The translations under genes and the position numbers were made by a program. Below are positions 21,201-34,300 of a stretch of DNA of 64,000 nt, piece by piece. The stretch is from Chrysemys picta bellii. Lineage: Eukaryota; Chordata; Testudines; Emydidae. Under the pieces are notes generated by a model, which saw nothing but the letters and a program-made list of their open reading frames with translations, searched no databases and was not told where the DNA came from. Numbering within the stretch: position 1 is the stretch's first letter; every line of letters begins with the position of its first letter. The stretch covers positions 9,176,001-9,240,000 of the forward strand of contig NC_088798.1 in assembly GCF_011386835.1 (NCBI RefSeq), in the 5' to 3' direction.

Positions 21201-23092
21201 AAATACTTCTTGCTTTCTTTTGTTCCCTTCTTTCAAATGATCCATCTTTACTTTCTAAAATTCTGGAGTATTTTAGGTACACGGGGCTTTTATAGGTCAC
21301 TAGCTTTACAACTAGAAGAAGGAGGGGGAAAAAGGGGGGGAGGAAGAGTCTGTGTGTCACAGACAGTAATTGTCTAAAATTAGCCATCTAGAAAAGGAAG
21401 GAAAGGCTTGAAGGAAAGAGAATGAGGCACAAACATGTGAAACTGCACAGTGCTAGTCTGAGACATCATGAGTGATGAATCTGAACTAGTGCAGTGCGGT
21501 GATGCCCATTAATTTCTCAGAACCTTGACTTTGCAGGTTTGTTACTTACTTTGTTGTTCACACCTTTAATTATAACCAGTTTTGGATGATAGCTTAGAGC
21601 ACCAGAGATGAGACCTTTTGTTTGTTGTTTACGTAATTAAGTATTCAGACAGTGTTCACAATAGCTTTGGAACATCAGTGTTAGAAATCAAGTAGTTTCA
21701 ATTGAGATTATAATAAGAATACGCTTTTTAATTTTCATAACCATTTGATACTGTAACATTTACAGTATTTGCATATGTTCATTAAGAATTTGCTCTGTGG
21801 TACTGCTGTTAGGTTTATTTTTATTTTTCTGTAATGACAATCTGTGTTTGCCCTAGTCATTTTAGAGCTTTTATGTATATCTTTTCTTTGGGGCCCCATA
21901 AAACAAGGAAGAAGCGGAGAAGCATTCTTACCCATTGTTCTGCCCTTGATTGTGTCTTGCACGAAGACTTTCTCCCCAATGAAGAAGGTAATCTATAAGA
22001 GCCAGGAAATGCTGAGAACCAGTAAGGAATCCTTAATTAAATTGGATGAAAAGAGAGTGAGAATGTTGAAGAAATAAGGTCAGCTAAATGGGGATGTGCG
22101 CTTTCTGGAAACTCTGTGCAGCTACACAGTAAAATGCAAGGCTGGCTTTGACAATATTTGGAGTGGTGATGTATCAAATGCTGTAGTACTCTTTTGTTGC
22201 TAAGGCGCACACAGTTGTGTCAGACATTCTTCTGTGATTGGGGAAAAAAATATGTCCTTGGCCTGAGAAGTACTTTTAAAAAACTAAAAAAAAAAAAAAA
22301 AAAAATTATTTTAAGTGGTTTATATTGCTAGTAAAAATTTCATAGGATGCTGCTGGCACTTTTCACTGTCTGGAGACATGTACTGGTACTGTATCATGAA
22401 AGACTTGGTAGCAGTGTAGTGGCATTTCAGCACCTATAAATCTTGATAATAAAGGAAGTGCTATGTCATATGTTTGCTTTGGAACAGCTGCAAATGAATG
22501 TTGAAGTTCTGTGCAAGAAAGTTCTATGCAAAAAGCTTTCCTGTTCACCTAAGTGATACCGAACGTGGGCAGTGATGCTTCTGGAGGCGTTCCAATAGCA
22601 AAAGTCCTATAATTCCAGTCGTTTCACAGCATCGTGGGTGAATTTGTAGAATGATGGAAGGAGACTCAAACACCTTCCCCTAGTGTTAGCTCTCTCAGAA
22701 ACAGCTGATCAGAATGTTGACCTGTCTCACCCATTGTGTAGAGACCTAGAAATTTGCTAGCAGAGCAGGTAATTGAATCATACTGTTTAACAGCCATGGG
22801 CTTTGCATGTTGGCCTATAGTATGTTGATACTCATTTAGAACAGTCTGTTTTTCTAAGCAGCCAATCAAAGACCCTAAGTGTTTTTCTAGGATGCACATG
22901 AAAAACAACAGACTGACTTGAACTTTTTAAGGTGTCTTTTTCTGAAGACAGCAGTAGGAAATAGAGCTATAATGGTAAATTACAGCAACAAGTGATATTT
23001 AAAAGCTTCTGAAGCTGGATGGTGGATGAAGGAAGTTTGTTTTTTTTTCCTATCGAATCTTTCTTTATTACAGTACTTTTAAGCAGCAAAAG

Positions 23093-23254
23093 ACTACAAT
23101 TCCCACAATTTATAATTTTAACTATAACTGACTCATCCTGTAATATGTTGTAATGCACCCAACCAGAATATAAAGTTCTGGGAATTGTAGTCTTTAATAT
23201 TAATTATCTGTGTCGCCGCATTATAATACAGACAGTACAAATCCCAGAAGGCCC
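23093..23254. promoter_or_regulatory. Paired ZNF143/Staf-like ACTACAATTCCCA motifs
   Basis: ACTACAATTCCCA occurs at 23093-23105 on + and at 23179-23191 on -, where the minus-strand context ACTACAATTCCCAGAA is the full SBS-type consensus. A third, weaker copy (gtacaaatcccagaaggcc) is at 23236-23254. The inverted pair, 73 bp apart, could be real ZNF143 sites or the ends of a small palindromic element. Confidence 0.5.
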
Positions 23255-25269
23255 CATTTTTCCAGTAATGCCAAAACAAAAGTGAAATTTGTGACTGTCA
23301 GAATTATTGTCTTTATAGTAATCTTTCTCAACAGTTGATTTCCCTTGTATTTTTTTTCGTGTGTGAAAAGTGACTCCTCTTCTATTTAGTATATGTACAT
23401 TAGGTTCATGTAAGAATCACTAAACTTTAGCCATTCTTGTTTTTGTTCAGTGGGCAGTTTGATTTTTAAACCTTCATATCTAATTTATGTTTATAAGGCT
23501 GGAAATCAACCTGATTACAGTCATTCTGATTTAAAACAAAAAAATGCACGGTCAAAATACTAATGAATTGCAGTACTTAGTTGTATACTAACTAGCGGCC
23601 TACTCCTGTTTCTGTTATGTTAATGTCAAAACTCCCATTGACATCTGCGATTCAGGATCAGGTCCTAAAACGTTCACAATGGTCACAGTTTAAGAAGTCC
23701 ATGTTTACCAAGTTCCTATATTGTGGTGAAGTGCTAACACAGTATTATGCACTCAGAATAGGAAATCATTTCCAGCTTTCAGATACCCGAATTAATTGTT
23801 CGTAAGTGGGAAATTTTTTATTACTGTCTTTGTATTCATCTTTTGCTATTGATAATCCTTGACTTTCTACTGCTAATCAGTAACTTCCTTGCTCTTCTTT
23901 GTCCAACATAGACTGCAAGCACCTTTGGGCACCTGTCTTGTAAAGCATCATGCACGCTTATGGCACTGTAGAAATAATAATGTATAGACACAAAGACTTC
24001 ATAAATAAATGCAGTTTTAATACTGTTCTTAGAGATCTTTGTTCCAAATGAAGATCCTGGCAGTACGTGTGTAGGGAAGATACATTTTAGCAGAATTCAT
24101 GAATGCTAGAAACTCTTCCTAATGTGCGTGTGCCAGCTATGCTGTGGCAATATTGCTGTTAATTTCCTTACTGTAAGAACAGCTGTTCCAGGAAATGATC
24201 TCTTTGCTTGATATGGAAAGTCCTGGAAAATTCAATACAGAGTTACTGTAGTGGTTGCAGCAGTTCTTAATATGACCAGTGATGGAAACTAACTCTTTAA
24301 TCTGCAGAGTAACTTATTCTTCTTTAGAATAACTGGGGCAGGACAAACGTAATATTTTCTGCAGTTTCTTATACTCAGTGAGAGATTTCCTGAGTGCACT
24401 TCAGAATTTGACATTGTGTTTGATAATTTATAGAGCACAGTTTATATTTAACCGTAAACACACTAATCCAAGAAAAAAGTATATTTTTAGAATCTTTTAT
24501 TGTCAGTACTTGTTATGACCTAGCTACTGAAGGAAATATTCATATATATGTTAAGACATTTACTTAAAAAAGAAAAGGGGGAAAAACTGGGGTTAATTGT
24601 CATCAACCCATCTTTGCTGTCTTCAGATTTATAATGGTTTATTTGTTTGTTTATCAACATTTGAAACATCATTTGGAGCATTAATGCACAACCATTTTAG
24701 TCATGCAGGAACCAAAATTTTTCTACAATGTTTTTGCACCAGCTTAGATGCTGGCATGATGCTGTTTACCCTCAGCAGGCAGAGATGGAAAATATTTTTA
24801 AGTGATGCCATGCCACCTACATGGCCCTAACTTGTTTTCCTTTTCCCACATGGGTGAAACACCCTGATTGCCCAAGCTTTGTAAACAACTTCAAATAGTC
24901 CATCTGGCTGAGACCAAAGGGTCATTTGAATCTTGCTGAATGTTACTGACATTGTTAACCAAAGGAAAGGAACCTGGCTTTGTGGTTTTGAGCCTTCTAT
25001 GACATCAAGTTAAAAATATGTCGCTGTTAAAAAATATTTTCCATCTCCATCTGCTGGAGATAAATGGCATTGTGATGTTCAGTAGGTTGCTTCCTGATGT
25101 GATATCCTAGGCTGTTATGATACCACCTAATGGCAACAACATATTAATTTATTTATAGGCATTTATGGGGCACAAAGGTTTCTTTTGGTTGGGAGTGAAT
25201 AGGCAGGTGGACAAAACATAGGATGTATTTGATTAGATTCCCCATTGCTTCTAGATGATCAGGTGGCAG

Positions 25270-25600
25270 CAGTGAAAGTCTGCTCTTTTCAATATGCATC
25301 TGGCTGCACCCTTTCTCTTGGATGTGGACTTTGCCACTTTGATTAATGCTTTTGTCACCTCTAGATTGGACTTCTGACTTGTGCTTCACATACAGCTAAA
25401 CCATAAATCCATTTGGAAGCTGCAGTTAGCTCGGGGACAGCAACATGTTGCAAAAGAGTATCCCACCATGAACACGAGGCTGATGTCCTATGAACTGCAC
25501 TGGTTGCCTGTTGGCTTTCACATAAGATCTTGCATGTTGCCTTTGACCTATGAATCACTAAATGCCTTGGGACCCCAGTCTCTCTAAGGCTATGCCTCTT
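25270..25600 (+). mobile_element. L2-type LINE, end of ORF2
   Basis: Joined frames read INAFVTSRLDF and then IWKLQLARGQQHVAKEYPTM, followed by LHWLPVGFHIRSCMLPLTYE and SLNALGPQSL. The SRLDY..., K.LQLVQN.AA and LHWLPV...I..K...L.YK.L motifs are those of the L2 ORF2 C-terminus. There are at least two frame disruptions. Confidence 0.8.
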
Positions 25601-25933
25601 TCTCACAGTTGAAATCAACAGAAGTGTTGGGGGAGGCCTTTTAGTATAGAAGAAAAGACGCCTCCCCCTGCGGGTTTTGGTTTTTTGGGGGGTTTTTTTG
25701 TTTTTTTTGTTTTTGTTTCCCTGAGGCTTGCTCAACTTTGAAATTTTACTCTTCCCCATAGTTTGAAATAGTTTGACTTTTTTGACTTCACGGTGTACTG
25801 CAAGCCCACCTTTTTGAGGAGATATTTGGAGAGAGCAGAGGGTGATAGGGGTGGAATTTTCTTTGGAAATTTGGGGGAGGGGAGGTTTTGATATGGCTTG
25901 TGTCATGTTTCGCTGTCTGGTGGCTGTAGGTAG

Positions 25934-25990
25934 AATCATAGATTTTTAAGGCCAGAAGGAATCATTATGATTATTTAGCCTGAACTGTAG
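25934..25990 (+). repeat. Turtle interspersed repeat fragment
   Basis: The phrase 'aatcatagatttttaaggcc' followed by 'agaaggaatcattatgatta' is a very common turtle repeat tail. Only about 55 bp remain. The family was not determined. Confidence 0.45.
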
Positions 25991-26884
25991 GGGGTAGGGA
26001 GGTATATGCCATTGTGTTGTCTCTTAATGATAGTGTAATATATCTTTAACTGATGCTAAGGTTGCTTACAGCCCAGCATAGGATTTCTTTCGTGTGTATG
26101 ATTTTTAAATGTAAATAAATAAAATATTCTTCTCCTTGAAGTGTTTCACAGTCCAGTGGCTTGAAATTCTTCTCATTTAGTGTATACTATAAATATTTAT
26201 TCTATAATGTAGATTGTGAGAATGAACTTAGATGTAGGGGATATATGTAATGGTAGGGTATTCCTAGCTTTTTTTGCCACCAGATAGTCTTCAGATATTC
26301 AGCTTTTGATTATCAGTATGTGACCCTTTGCTTTGCAGTAGCTTCAATATTTATTTATTTACAGTATTCAAAATTTAAAAATTTGGGCACCCTGTGTGCG
26401 CTACAGAAGCAGGAATCATTCTCCATAAAAATATCATCAGTTTCACAAGCAACATCAGCATGACACGAGATCCTTGCAGTATGGATGAGTTATAAATGGA
26501 AGTTAAAAGCAAGTATATTCCTACTCTAGAACTAATCCAATAAGTTTAGATTCCTTAATATTGAACAAATAAGAGTACTGCCAATTCAGAACACGCTAAC
26601 TTTCCTGATGGAAGAGATGTGACTTGCATTGCATCAGATCATGTCTTATTTTGCCCCGGTCTGCGCCTCTTAGACCTGAAAGCAGTAGTTGTTGTTGCAA
26701 GAGGGAAAAAAGTTCACACATCTACTAAGGTTCTCTAGATGTAGTTACTGCTATGTTTTCATTAAGGCTCTGTTGAAAGTAAAGTTTAGACTATGTTGGA
26801 CAGAACTGGTGCAGTGCATGTGTGGATACGCCATCAATTTCTGCATAACGTAGGCCTTCATGTAAACGAAATACATAAAGGTAA

Positions 26885-26985
26885 CATTTTCAAAAATGCC
26901 TATGTGACTTAGAAGCCCATGTCCCACTGAAATAGAATTAGGCTCCTAAATCACAAAAGAGCCATTGAAAATTTCACCTTTTGTT
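26885..26985. repeat. Palindromic amniote repeat, copy 1
   Basis: The ends 'cattttcaaaaatgcctatg' and the inverted 'gagccattgaaaatttcacc' face each other around 'tgacttagaagcccatgtcc'. It belongs with the copy at 40118-40273. Confidence 0.55.
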
Positions 26986-27140
26986 TGTACACCTTGGTAT
27001 TAATTCCAGCAGCAGGGGTTCTTAATAAGATGATGTTCATGGACCTAGCAGGTTCCTGGGACCTGTTTCCACAGCTCAAAATCACATTCAAATCTCACTG
27101 GTGCTTAGGTAGCAGTTTCTGCCTGGCCTTTTTAATACTT

Positions 27141-27208
27141 AGTCCTGCTGTGAGTGCAGGGGACTGAAGTAGATGACCTCTCGAGGTTCCTTCCAGTCCT
27201 ACGATTCT
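27141..27208 (+). repeat. CR1/SINE 3' tail fragment
   Basis: The phrases 'ggactgaagtagatgacctc', 'tcgaggttccttccagtcct' and 'acgattct' are the shared 3' tail of turtle SINEs and CR1 ((ATTCT)-type end). Confidence 0.7.
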
Positions 27209-27673
27209 CTTCTGAACCCTGTGTTCTTTATTGGCCTTCGGCTACTATGTATCTCTCCAAACTTTTAAAACCCAAACTATATAGCTATATAATATGGGGT
27301 TCTCTGTTTAAACCTGTGGGTTGGGAAAGAGTTTAGAGTAGACGATTCTTAAAAGGAAAAAAGATATTAAAAACTTGGGGCCACAGTGGTGCTATGTCAG
27401 TCTTTTCCAGCTGGGGACTTGGCCTATTATATTTGTGCAACATGCACGCACACACAAAACAAACATGAAAAGTTGGTAACTTAATTAAAAACTAACAGGA
27501 AACTGAACTAATGGGTAGAGATTAAGAATCAAATGCATAACAGCTTAGTATCAAAAAACTAAAAGAAAACAAAAAAGGATGAAATAGTCCTGCTTCTTTG
27601 CCTGTGCTTTTGTATATATTTAGTTTGTAAGCACTTCAGGGTAGAGACCTGTCTTATGTCTCTGTCTCTAGCA

Positions 27674-28050
27674 CAGGAATGGGCAAACTTTTTGGCCCAA
27701 GGGCCACATCTGGGTATGGAAATTGTATGTCGGGCCGTGAATGCTCATGAAATTGGGGGTTGGGGTGTGGGAGTGGGTGAAGGCTCCGTCTAGGGGTGAG
27801 GGCTGTGGAGTGGGGCCAGAAATGAGGAGTTCAGGATGCCGGATGGGGCAGGAATGTGGGAGGGGGTCGGGGTGCAGGCTCCGGGGGCGCTTACCTCAAG
27901 GAGCTCCCGGGAGCAGCAGCATGTCCCTCCTCCGGCTCCTACACGGAGGCATGAGCAGGCGGCTCTGCACGCTGCCCTCTCCGCAGGCGCTGTCCCTGCA
28001 CTCCCCTTGGCTGCAGTCGCCGGCCAGTGGGAGCTGCGAGGGCTGAGGTT
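27674..28050 (+). mobile_element. Non-autonomous hAT-type element, left half only
   Basis: It starts 'caggaatgggcaaacttttt' followed by 'ggcccaagggccacatctgg', the end of a widespread turtle hAT-like element whose intact copies close with the inverse. A GC-rich body follows, rich in ggctccg and ggggtg. The right end is missing, so the copy is truncated. The GC-rich island at 27.74-28.05 kb is transposon sequence, not a promoter CpG island. Confidence 0.7.
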
Positions 28051-29825
28051 ACCATCTTGCTAGCAAGCACAGAGTGGAAATACACTGCTGGTTAATGTAG
28101 CCTTTTAAGAGTTCATGGATAGATCAAAAGGAATAGTATAGTCAATAGGAGACCTCTTTTCCCTTTATAGCATTCACTGCCTAACATAGGTATAATCTTT
28201 TGGGGAAGAGGGGGGAAAATCCCAGGATACAGTGTGGCTTGGAGCACCTGATCAAGGAAAAATTGGCTTGCTGGTTATGAGACTTTTTTTTTTTCTTCAG
28301 AGCTCTCTTGTCCTTCAGATGCAACTTGAAAGAACAAGTAGTATATTAAACACAAAAAAACCGGAGGGAAATGAGGTGCAATATGGTATGATCAAAAAGC
28401 TGATAAAACTCTTAGGTAGAGCATAACCTGACTTCAGCATGCAAGCTTAGCAAAATGAAAGAAAGGGTAATTGAAGAAGAATGAGGTTTGTTTTAGGGGC
28501 AGTGGAGCCCGACCTTGGATTCCTTTGTTCTAATTGATAGAATGTAGGGAACTTTTCGTGTGTGTAGCCCCATGACCTTCTGGGAGAACTAAGTGGTTAG
28601 ATTCTAGGGCAGAGTAGCCAATGTTATAAGTGTCCTGACACAGAACCAGGTCAGCTTTGTTATGGTCTCTGGCATTTTGTTATGATCAGAGTAGAGGATT
28701 TTAACCTCAGTTATTGTGTCACCGTTACCGCAGTCTGGGTGGCTCCTTTTTTGCCATGCTGTGTACTTAGCTGTGGCATCTCTTCTAAACCTCAATTCCA
28801 GTAAATTCAGGGCTGTATTCTCCATCTCTGACTTTAGTGGCATAAAAGATGGAAGGCAAATTTCAGTGAAACCAGTCCAAATAGAAAAGGTAATTCAGAC
28901 TCTGCTTTCCACCAACGAAGTAGATTCCCTTGGTGAAAAGAGTGACTAACTTTGGTTCAGATGCAGGTAGGTCACCCATTATAACTTCTTAGCCATTCCT
29001 TCCTGCATAATGTACAAAACCTCAGAAAGTTGTTTCATGCTTGAGTCCAAACTTGACATTTGCAAAGTACTAAAAATAGAACCACATAGAATTGGAACTT
29101 TAGAAAAATGGAGACACTCTTTGTGGCCTCATCAAGAAGTGAAGAAGTTGCAAATGGGTATTAATATCCTGCATAATGGAGGCACGTAAGGACAAGAAAA
29201 GAGATTCTGCGAGGTTTAAATGGCACACAACAGCAGAAGTCACATCCTGCTTTGGAAGAAAACAAAGGCTTTATTCTCAGACATAGGCAAGGCTGTAATT
29301 TAACAGTAGGTTCCTGCATGTCTTCAGAAATTGCTGCAGACATGACAGAGCACATGTAGCACGTGGTTGGAAAGCTAGGCTAGTGGTTTTACCCCATCTC
29401 TGGCAGTTGGGCTGCTGATAGCACTTGGGGTTCTGACTTGTGTGGAATTGTATAGCAGGTGCAGGGTCTTGTACTTCTTGGCCATCCCCAAAATCTCTGT
29501 GGAGAGAGGTAGAAGCCATATGGAATGTGTGATGTACCTATTTAGTCTCCTCTACATAGTGGAAGGACATGTATCCTATCCTTTGAGAATGGCTTCTTTG
29601 ACTAGTTAATCTGTTGTGCAATATGTTGTCTAATGACAAGGTAGTTATGAGAGTCTTAGATTTTCCATCCTATTCAAACAGGCAGAGTATCTGTAGAGGC
29701 CAGTATCCTTTGGGAACGAGACACAATGAAATGTATAGTAGGAACAAATGTTGAAGATAAAGAGCCAGATTTGGCCCATTGTGGGTTTTTTTGGCCCATT
29801 GGTTCCAGTGTTGGAAAAGAGCTTG
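28051..29825 (+). other. ELAVL4: ELAVL4 intron 1, unassigned stretch
   Basis: No exon or clear repeat was recognised. Several short frames are open but have no family resemblance. ATGCAG|gtaggt at 28971 is another in-frame ATG-plus-donor coincidence, 8.6 kb before exon 2, without other support. Confidence 0.4.
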
Positions 29826-30165
29826 GAGGAAAGATGCTCTTGTGATTAAGACACTGGACTGGAACTAGGGAGATCTGGATTCAAATCCTACCTCTGACAC
29901 AGACTCTCTCTATGACCTTGGACAGGTCATTTAATAATTCCTTTCTGCTTTGGTTTCCCCTTCTGCAAAATGGGGGGTGGGGGTGGGGGAGACAATATAC
30001 TTTTTATTTCACTCCCACACTACTAATAGTATGTTTAGGGCAGGATAGTGTCTCTCTGTTTGTACAGTGCCTGGTATGAGAACACTCTGATCTCAGATCC
30101 TCGGGTACTACTGTAATATAAATAGTATTACTAATAATTTTTATTTTCTTTGCACTGGTAGGTGC
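29826..30165 (+). repeat. MIR-like SINE, near full length
   Basis: The tRNA-like head 'gctcttgtgattaagacact' and 'ggattcaaatcctacctctg' precedes the core 'cttggacaggtcatttaata' and 'ggtttccccttctgcaaaat'. The tail is 'tgtacagtgcctggtatgag' to 'gtactactgtaatataaata'. The order matches MIR with an L2-type tail. Confidence 0.8.
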
Positions 30166-31002
30166 ATCACAGATGATGGGAATGTAAAAATAAACAAAAA
30201 AACCCTCGACACCTCTGAGTATCATTTTAATGTTACAAACATTTTTGTCCTAAACAAGTTTAGCCATCTAGAAAGAAGAAAACTATTTTATTAAAATGAA
30301 GCTTTTCCTTTTAAAATTAATGAATTTGACTTTGTCAGTTAGCGTGCTTTTCGTGCGCAGTAAAATTATGGCACCCAGTAATTGTGAACTCGCTGAAAAT
30401 ATTCAAACACTGTTTTAAAACTACTGCACTGTACTCTGAAAACAAAATTTTATAATGAAACTAAGGTTTTGTCATGTGAAATAAAATGGCGGTAACAAGA
30501 ACTTCCAATTTAATGCATTTTATTTTCCTGGCTAATCCTTTCCTATACATGAGTGTGTAAATATTAAATATATCTTTTACAGGAAGAGGGGGAAGATAAA
30601 GCATGAAAAAATTGTGTCTGGGGGGGGTATGTCAAAATACAGATTAGATAATTATTCATTTCTGGGATACTGGAGATCTCTTGAGGCAGAATTGCTCTAT
30701 AGCTTAGTTTTCCTCTTTTATTTCATGTTCATGATGTATTTATTAAGTAAATAAAAACAAGTCTAGCTGTGTAGTATATAAGCTTTAGTAAAAAGGTAAT
30801 TGACGGTGAAATTTGACAGTTGTGTTACGGAGAGGAAAATGTGTGTGTTCAAGATCCACAAAGACGTTTTCCTTGCTTCTTTTAACATTAGCTGTGAGGG
30901 AAGTGTGCATGTACATCCAAAGGGTAGCATTTGGCCCTTAATTCTGACTTTTGCCAGTCTGTTCTTTAGAAAAAACAAATAGTTTTAATTACTGTTTATT
31001 AT

Positions 31003-31092
31003 CGTGGTTGTGCCCAAAGGATTTTGTGCCATGTGCTGTATAAAGATATCGGCAGACACAGTCCTGGCCCAGAAGAGTTTATAATCTAAGGA
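31003..31092 (-). repeat. Ancient L2/MIR-type repeat tail
   Basis: The phrases 'tgtgccatgtgctgtataaa' and 'gacacagtcctggcccagaa' then 'gagtttataatctaa' match the same family seen at 61.9 kb. Confidence 0.6.
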
Positions 31093-31094
31093 CT

Positions 31095-31310
31095 CATTCC
31101 TGCAAACACTTAATATACCTGCTTGCTTTTACTACCATGAATAGTCCCATTGAAATCCACGGAGCTACTTACAGCAGTGTAGTTAAGCATGTGTGTAAGT
31201 GCCTTTGGCCCCGATCCTGCACATACTTATTATGTATGCTTAACTTTACACTTGTGAGTAGCCCATTTGGCTTCAGTGGGAATACTCATGTGTAAAGTTA
31301 AGCATGTATG
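31095..31310. repeat. Palindromic 'gatcctgca' repeat with a strong hairpin
   Basis: The arm 'tatgtatgcttaactttaca' (31231) and the inverted 'tgtaaagttaagcatgtatg' (31291-31310) pair around a 40-base spacer. A second, diverged unit (31095-31200) precedes it. The 'cctgcaaacactta' and 'agtcccattgaaatc' wording recurs near 36.7 kb and 34.9 kb. Confidence 0.7.
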
Positions 31311-31340
31311 TTTTTGTTGCTTTGGGGCATAAGATTCCAG

Positions 31341-34300
31341 TCCTGAAGTCAGCTAAACCCCGTTGGGTCCCTTGCACTTGGGGAAAGCTTCTTGAAGGAT
31401 CATGGTTTGTACAGTGCAAAAATCCTTGCTGTCAACACTGTTGGTATACTGAGAATTATTAAAAAAAAAATTGTTTTTCACTAAGGACTTGTGAACATGG
31501 CACCGCAGTCTGGACTATGGGGTTGTGAATTGCAGAGTGTTGTAGAGTGTTGCACTCTAATTGCCCCATATAGACCCACTGGAGTGAACAAAAAGGTGCT
31601 TAGCTCACATTGATGTAATCCCGTGTCAAACTGTTTTCCTTGTAAACGTCTACTAACATTTTATTTAAATATGGCTATGGGACCTCCACCATAGCACCAT
31701 TTGTTTTCACATGTAAAGCAAACAACTTGCAATGCTAATTAAAGCGCTCTCTTATTTTATCTAAGAGTTTTGCATTATTTATCTAAATTCTCTTTTATGG
31801 GTGAGTGTTCTGAGTTTGTTCATTAATGAACACTTAGAAATAATATAAAATTAGACCTCATGAATTCTTCATGAGGTATAATTTACCATGATCATTTTTC
31901 CTGGCATTTAGGTGCTGTGAACAATTTATAATATTTTTGACTTCTGAGTGCTAGAAATAATCTGTCCATATGAACTCTATAATTTCCATAGTTCTTAGAA
32001 TTTTTCTCAGATTTTGCTTTGTTAGGAAAAGTCTGTTTGTGGAATCTTTGCAAAACACTGCCCTTTGGCTTTTATAAACCAATATTTAGTTTTGGAAACT
32101 CTAATTATTATTGTATCATTTTCTGTGTATAGCAGATTCCCAGGTTATTACCTATAAAAAGTGTGTACACACACATAATTCAGATAAGTGATTTTTTTAA
32201 GGAAATGATTTGTTATTATAAAGAGTTTTCAGTGTTTTCAACACTCTTCTCAGTTCAACACATGGACTCTTTTTGAGACTACAGAGAACAAATTTTGTAA
32301 ATGTAAAATGTATATTTACATTTATTGAGCCATTGGCTATTGTTTATGCATGCAATAGGAAGATAAGGCTGTCTTAATTGGTTTGTGGGTAGTTTTCTAA
32401 ATGATTCATTAACTGTTCTTTGTAATGGTAGATGGATGTAACATATTTACTGTACTAACAACTAAAGATTAATGTCAGTTACCAGTAGCTTGTTTAAGCA
32501 TTATAATAGTTTTATTTACATTCTACATGCAGGTATTCTTTGCATTATTGGTGAAACTAATATTTTAGCAGGAAGATTAAATCCACTGTATTCATTAGAA
32601 ATATTTATATGAAGATTCATAAGAATATTTCTTAAATATTATTTAGAATGTAGGAGCTTCTCTAGTGGATATTTTTGTTGTTGACGTTCTTTGGGATTTT
32701 TATACCGCGCTTGGTGATTAGTTGTGCTTTGCAAAACACTGGCAAAGCTTATGCAGTCTTTCCAAGCAACAAAGTATTTCTTTGTGCAACCTGTCAAATT
32801 AAAATACCCTGTAGTTTGCTGATATATCACCGTACTGAGAAAAGTAGTACACCAAGAAATAATTTTAGAAACTGGGGGTCTGATGAAACACCTCCTGAAT
32901 TGAGGACAAGACTTGCCTTTATTTGAAATAGATTAATAGACATAAAATAATAATCAAACTTGAAATTCTGTTTTGGTCCCATGGAAGATTAGTATAAATC
33001 AAATTAACTTTTGCTTGTGCTTACGTAGATAATCAAATTAATGTTGGTTTCTAAATTATAAATGTATACAGTATCTATAACTCCTTTTTTCTAGGATATT
33101 ATGCACATATAGAATTATTATAATTGTATATCTCTAGTATTGTTTCTATACCAGAAGACTACAACACAAAGTGCCCTTGTTGAATAATTTAGAGACCAAG
33201 GATAGAGGGTCATTTCACAGTAGAAAAAAACAAAACAAAAACCCAACCAGGATTCATCTACTTTGAAGGGCACTTCATCTTGGACTGTAACCAACAGCTT
33301 TTTTAAAAGGCACCTTTGTAGAGACAGTTGTTTTTTTTAGGGGGGGGGGGGGACGGGGACATATTTGTTAAGCTGTGTTTGGAGAATAATATTGTTAGAG
33401 ATGGCCCAGACTGCCAATTCCTTTAAAAAAAAAAAAAATAACTTTTCATAATACCTGTATTTGTTTGCATGTACATATGGGGAATTGCTCTTAAAATGTT
33501 ACACTGCAAGACCAGCAATATCTGCCTAAATTGCATTAAATAAATTATTCTACAGAAACAACGGAAATGTTGAATTAGACATCAGTGGCTTAAGTTTTAA
33601 ACATAACTATGTAAAACATTGTTTCAGGGAAAGTGTGTGTAGGGAGGGGGGACTTTGAGACTAAGTGACTCTCTGTTGTATTTTTGCATTGATTTTGTCA
33701 ATATTTGAATAGACCTTTAGATATGAGAAGATAAACGTATGGTTCTTCTCTCTGCAAGACATCTGTGGAAATGAGCTACATCTCCATAGTGATTCTGCTC
33801 TAATAAGAGATGACTTTGGTAAAAATAATAATAATGCAATGCAAGGACCTTTATAGTAATTCAAACACTGAGAAAGCAAAGTGTGTGACCAGGAAATAAC
33901 AGGAGATCCTTCTCTAGAATGTTGATGATGTGGTGAATAATAAGTTAGTGTAGGGAGAGGAAATAAGTGGGTTGATGTTGAGCATTTTTTAAAATAATGT
34001 ATTTATTAAGTAATATACAATAGGTTCCAACAACATTTTGATATTGAAGAGATAGTAAGCTCTACTACAGCTAGCTTGTGACACACAGAACTAACCTACA
34101 GAACGTCTGAGTTTAGAAGTGCTAAGTGGGGGTATGTCTGAAAAGGAGTATTAGGACTGTTATTTTTGTTGTCATAAATAATTTAAATTTTTAAAAGTGG
34201 ATTGTCAGAGAATATAGCCTAAGTAAACATTATCCCTTCATGCTGATAAGAACTTGGAGTGCTTTCTCTGATACATAACTGCTTTTATACATAAATCCTC

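Larger units (their letters stand above)
17200..25140 (+). other. ELAVL4: ELAVL4 intron 1, repeat-poor half
   Basis: About 8 kb hold almost no recognisable transposon. Items seen: the 18.0-18.2 kb regulatory-like cluster, alternating AT and GT tracts (19235-19320), an A21 run (22285-22305), ACTACAATTCCCA motifs (23.1-23.25 kb), and an old repeat tail near 23915-23980. No coding exon with a known ELAVL4 peptide was found. Confidence 0.5.

Noticed and set aside
21978..21986. ATGAAGAAG|gtaatc as a leader exon
   Set aside because: Phase fits, but the donor is weak and nothing around it suggests a promoter or conservation.
25361..25939. A 192-codon minus-strand frame with a Lys-rich segment
   Set aside because: It is antisense to the L2 relic and to a T/G-rich low-complexity tract; the Lys run is the complement of T runs.
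27741..28050. GC-rich island as a CpG-island promoter
   Set aside because: The edge matches a common turtle hAT-type terminus (gggcaaactttttggcccaa), so it is transposon-borne.
28971..28976. ATGCAG|gtaggt as a leader exon
   Set aside because: Good donor and phase but only two codons, no promoter context, and such matches recur by chance in 20 kb.
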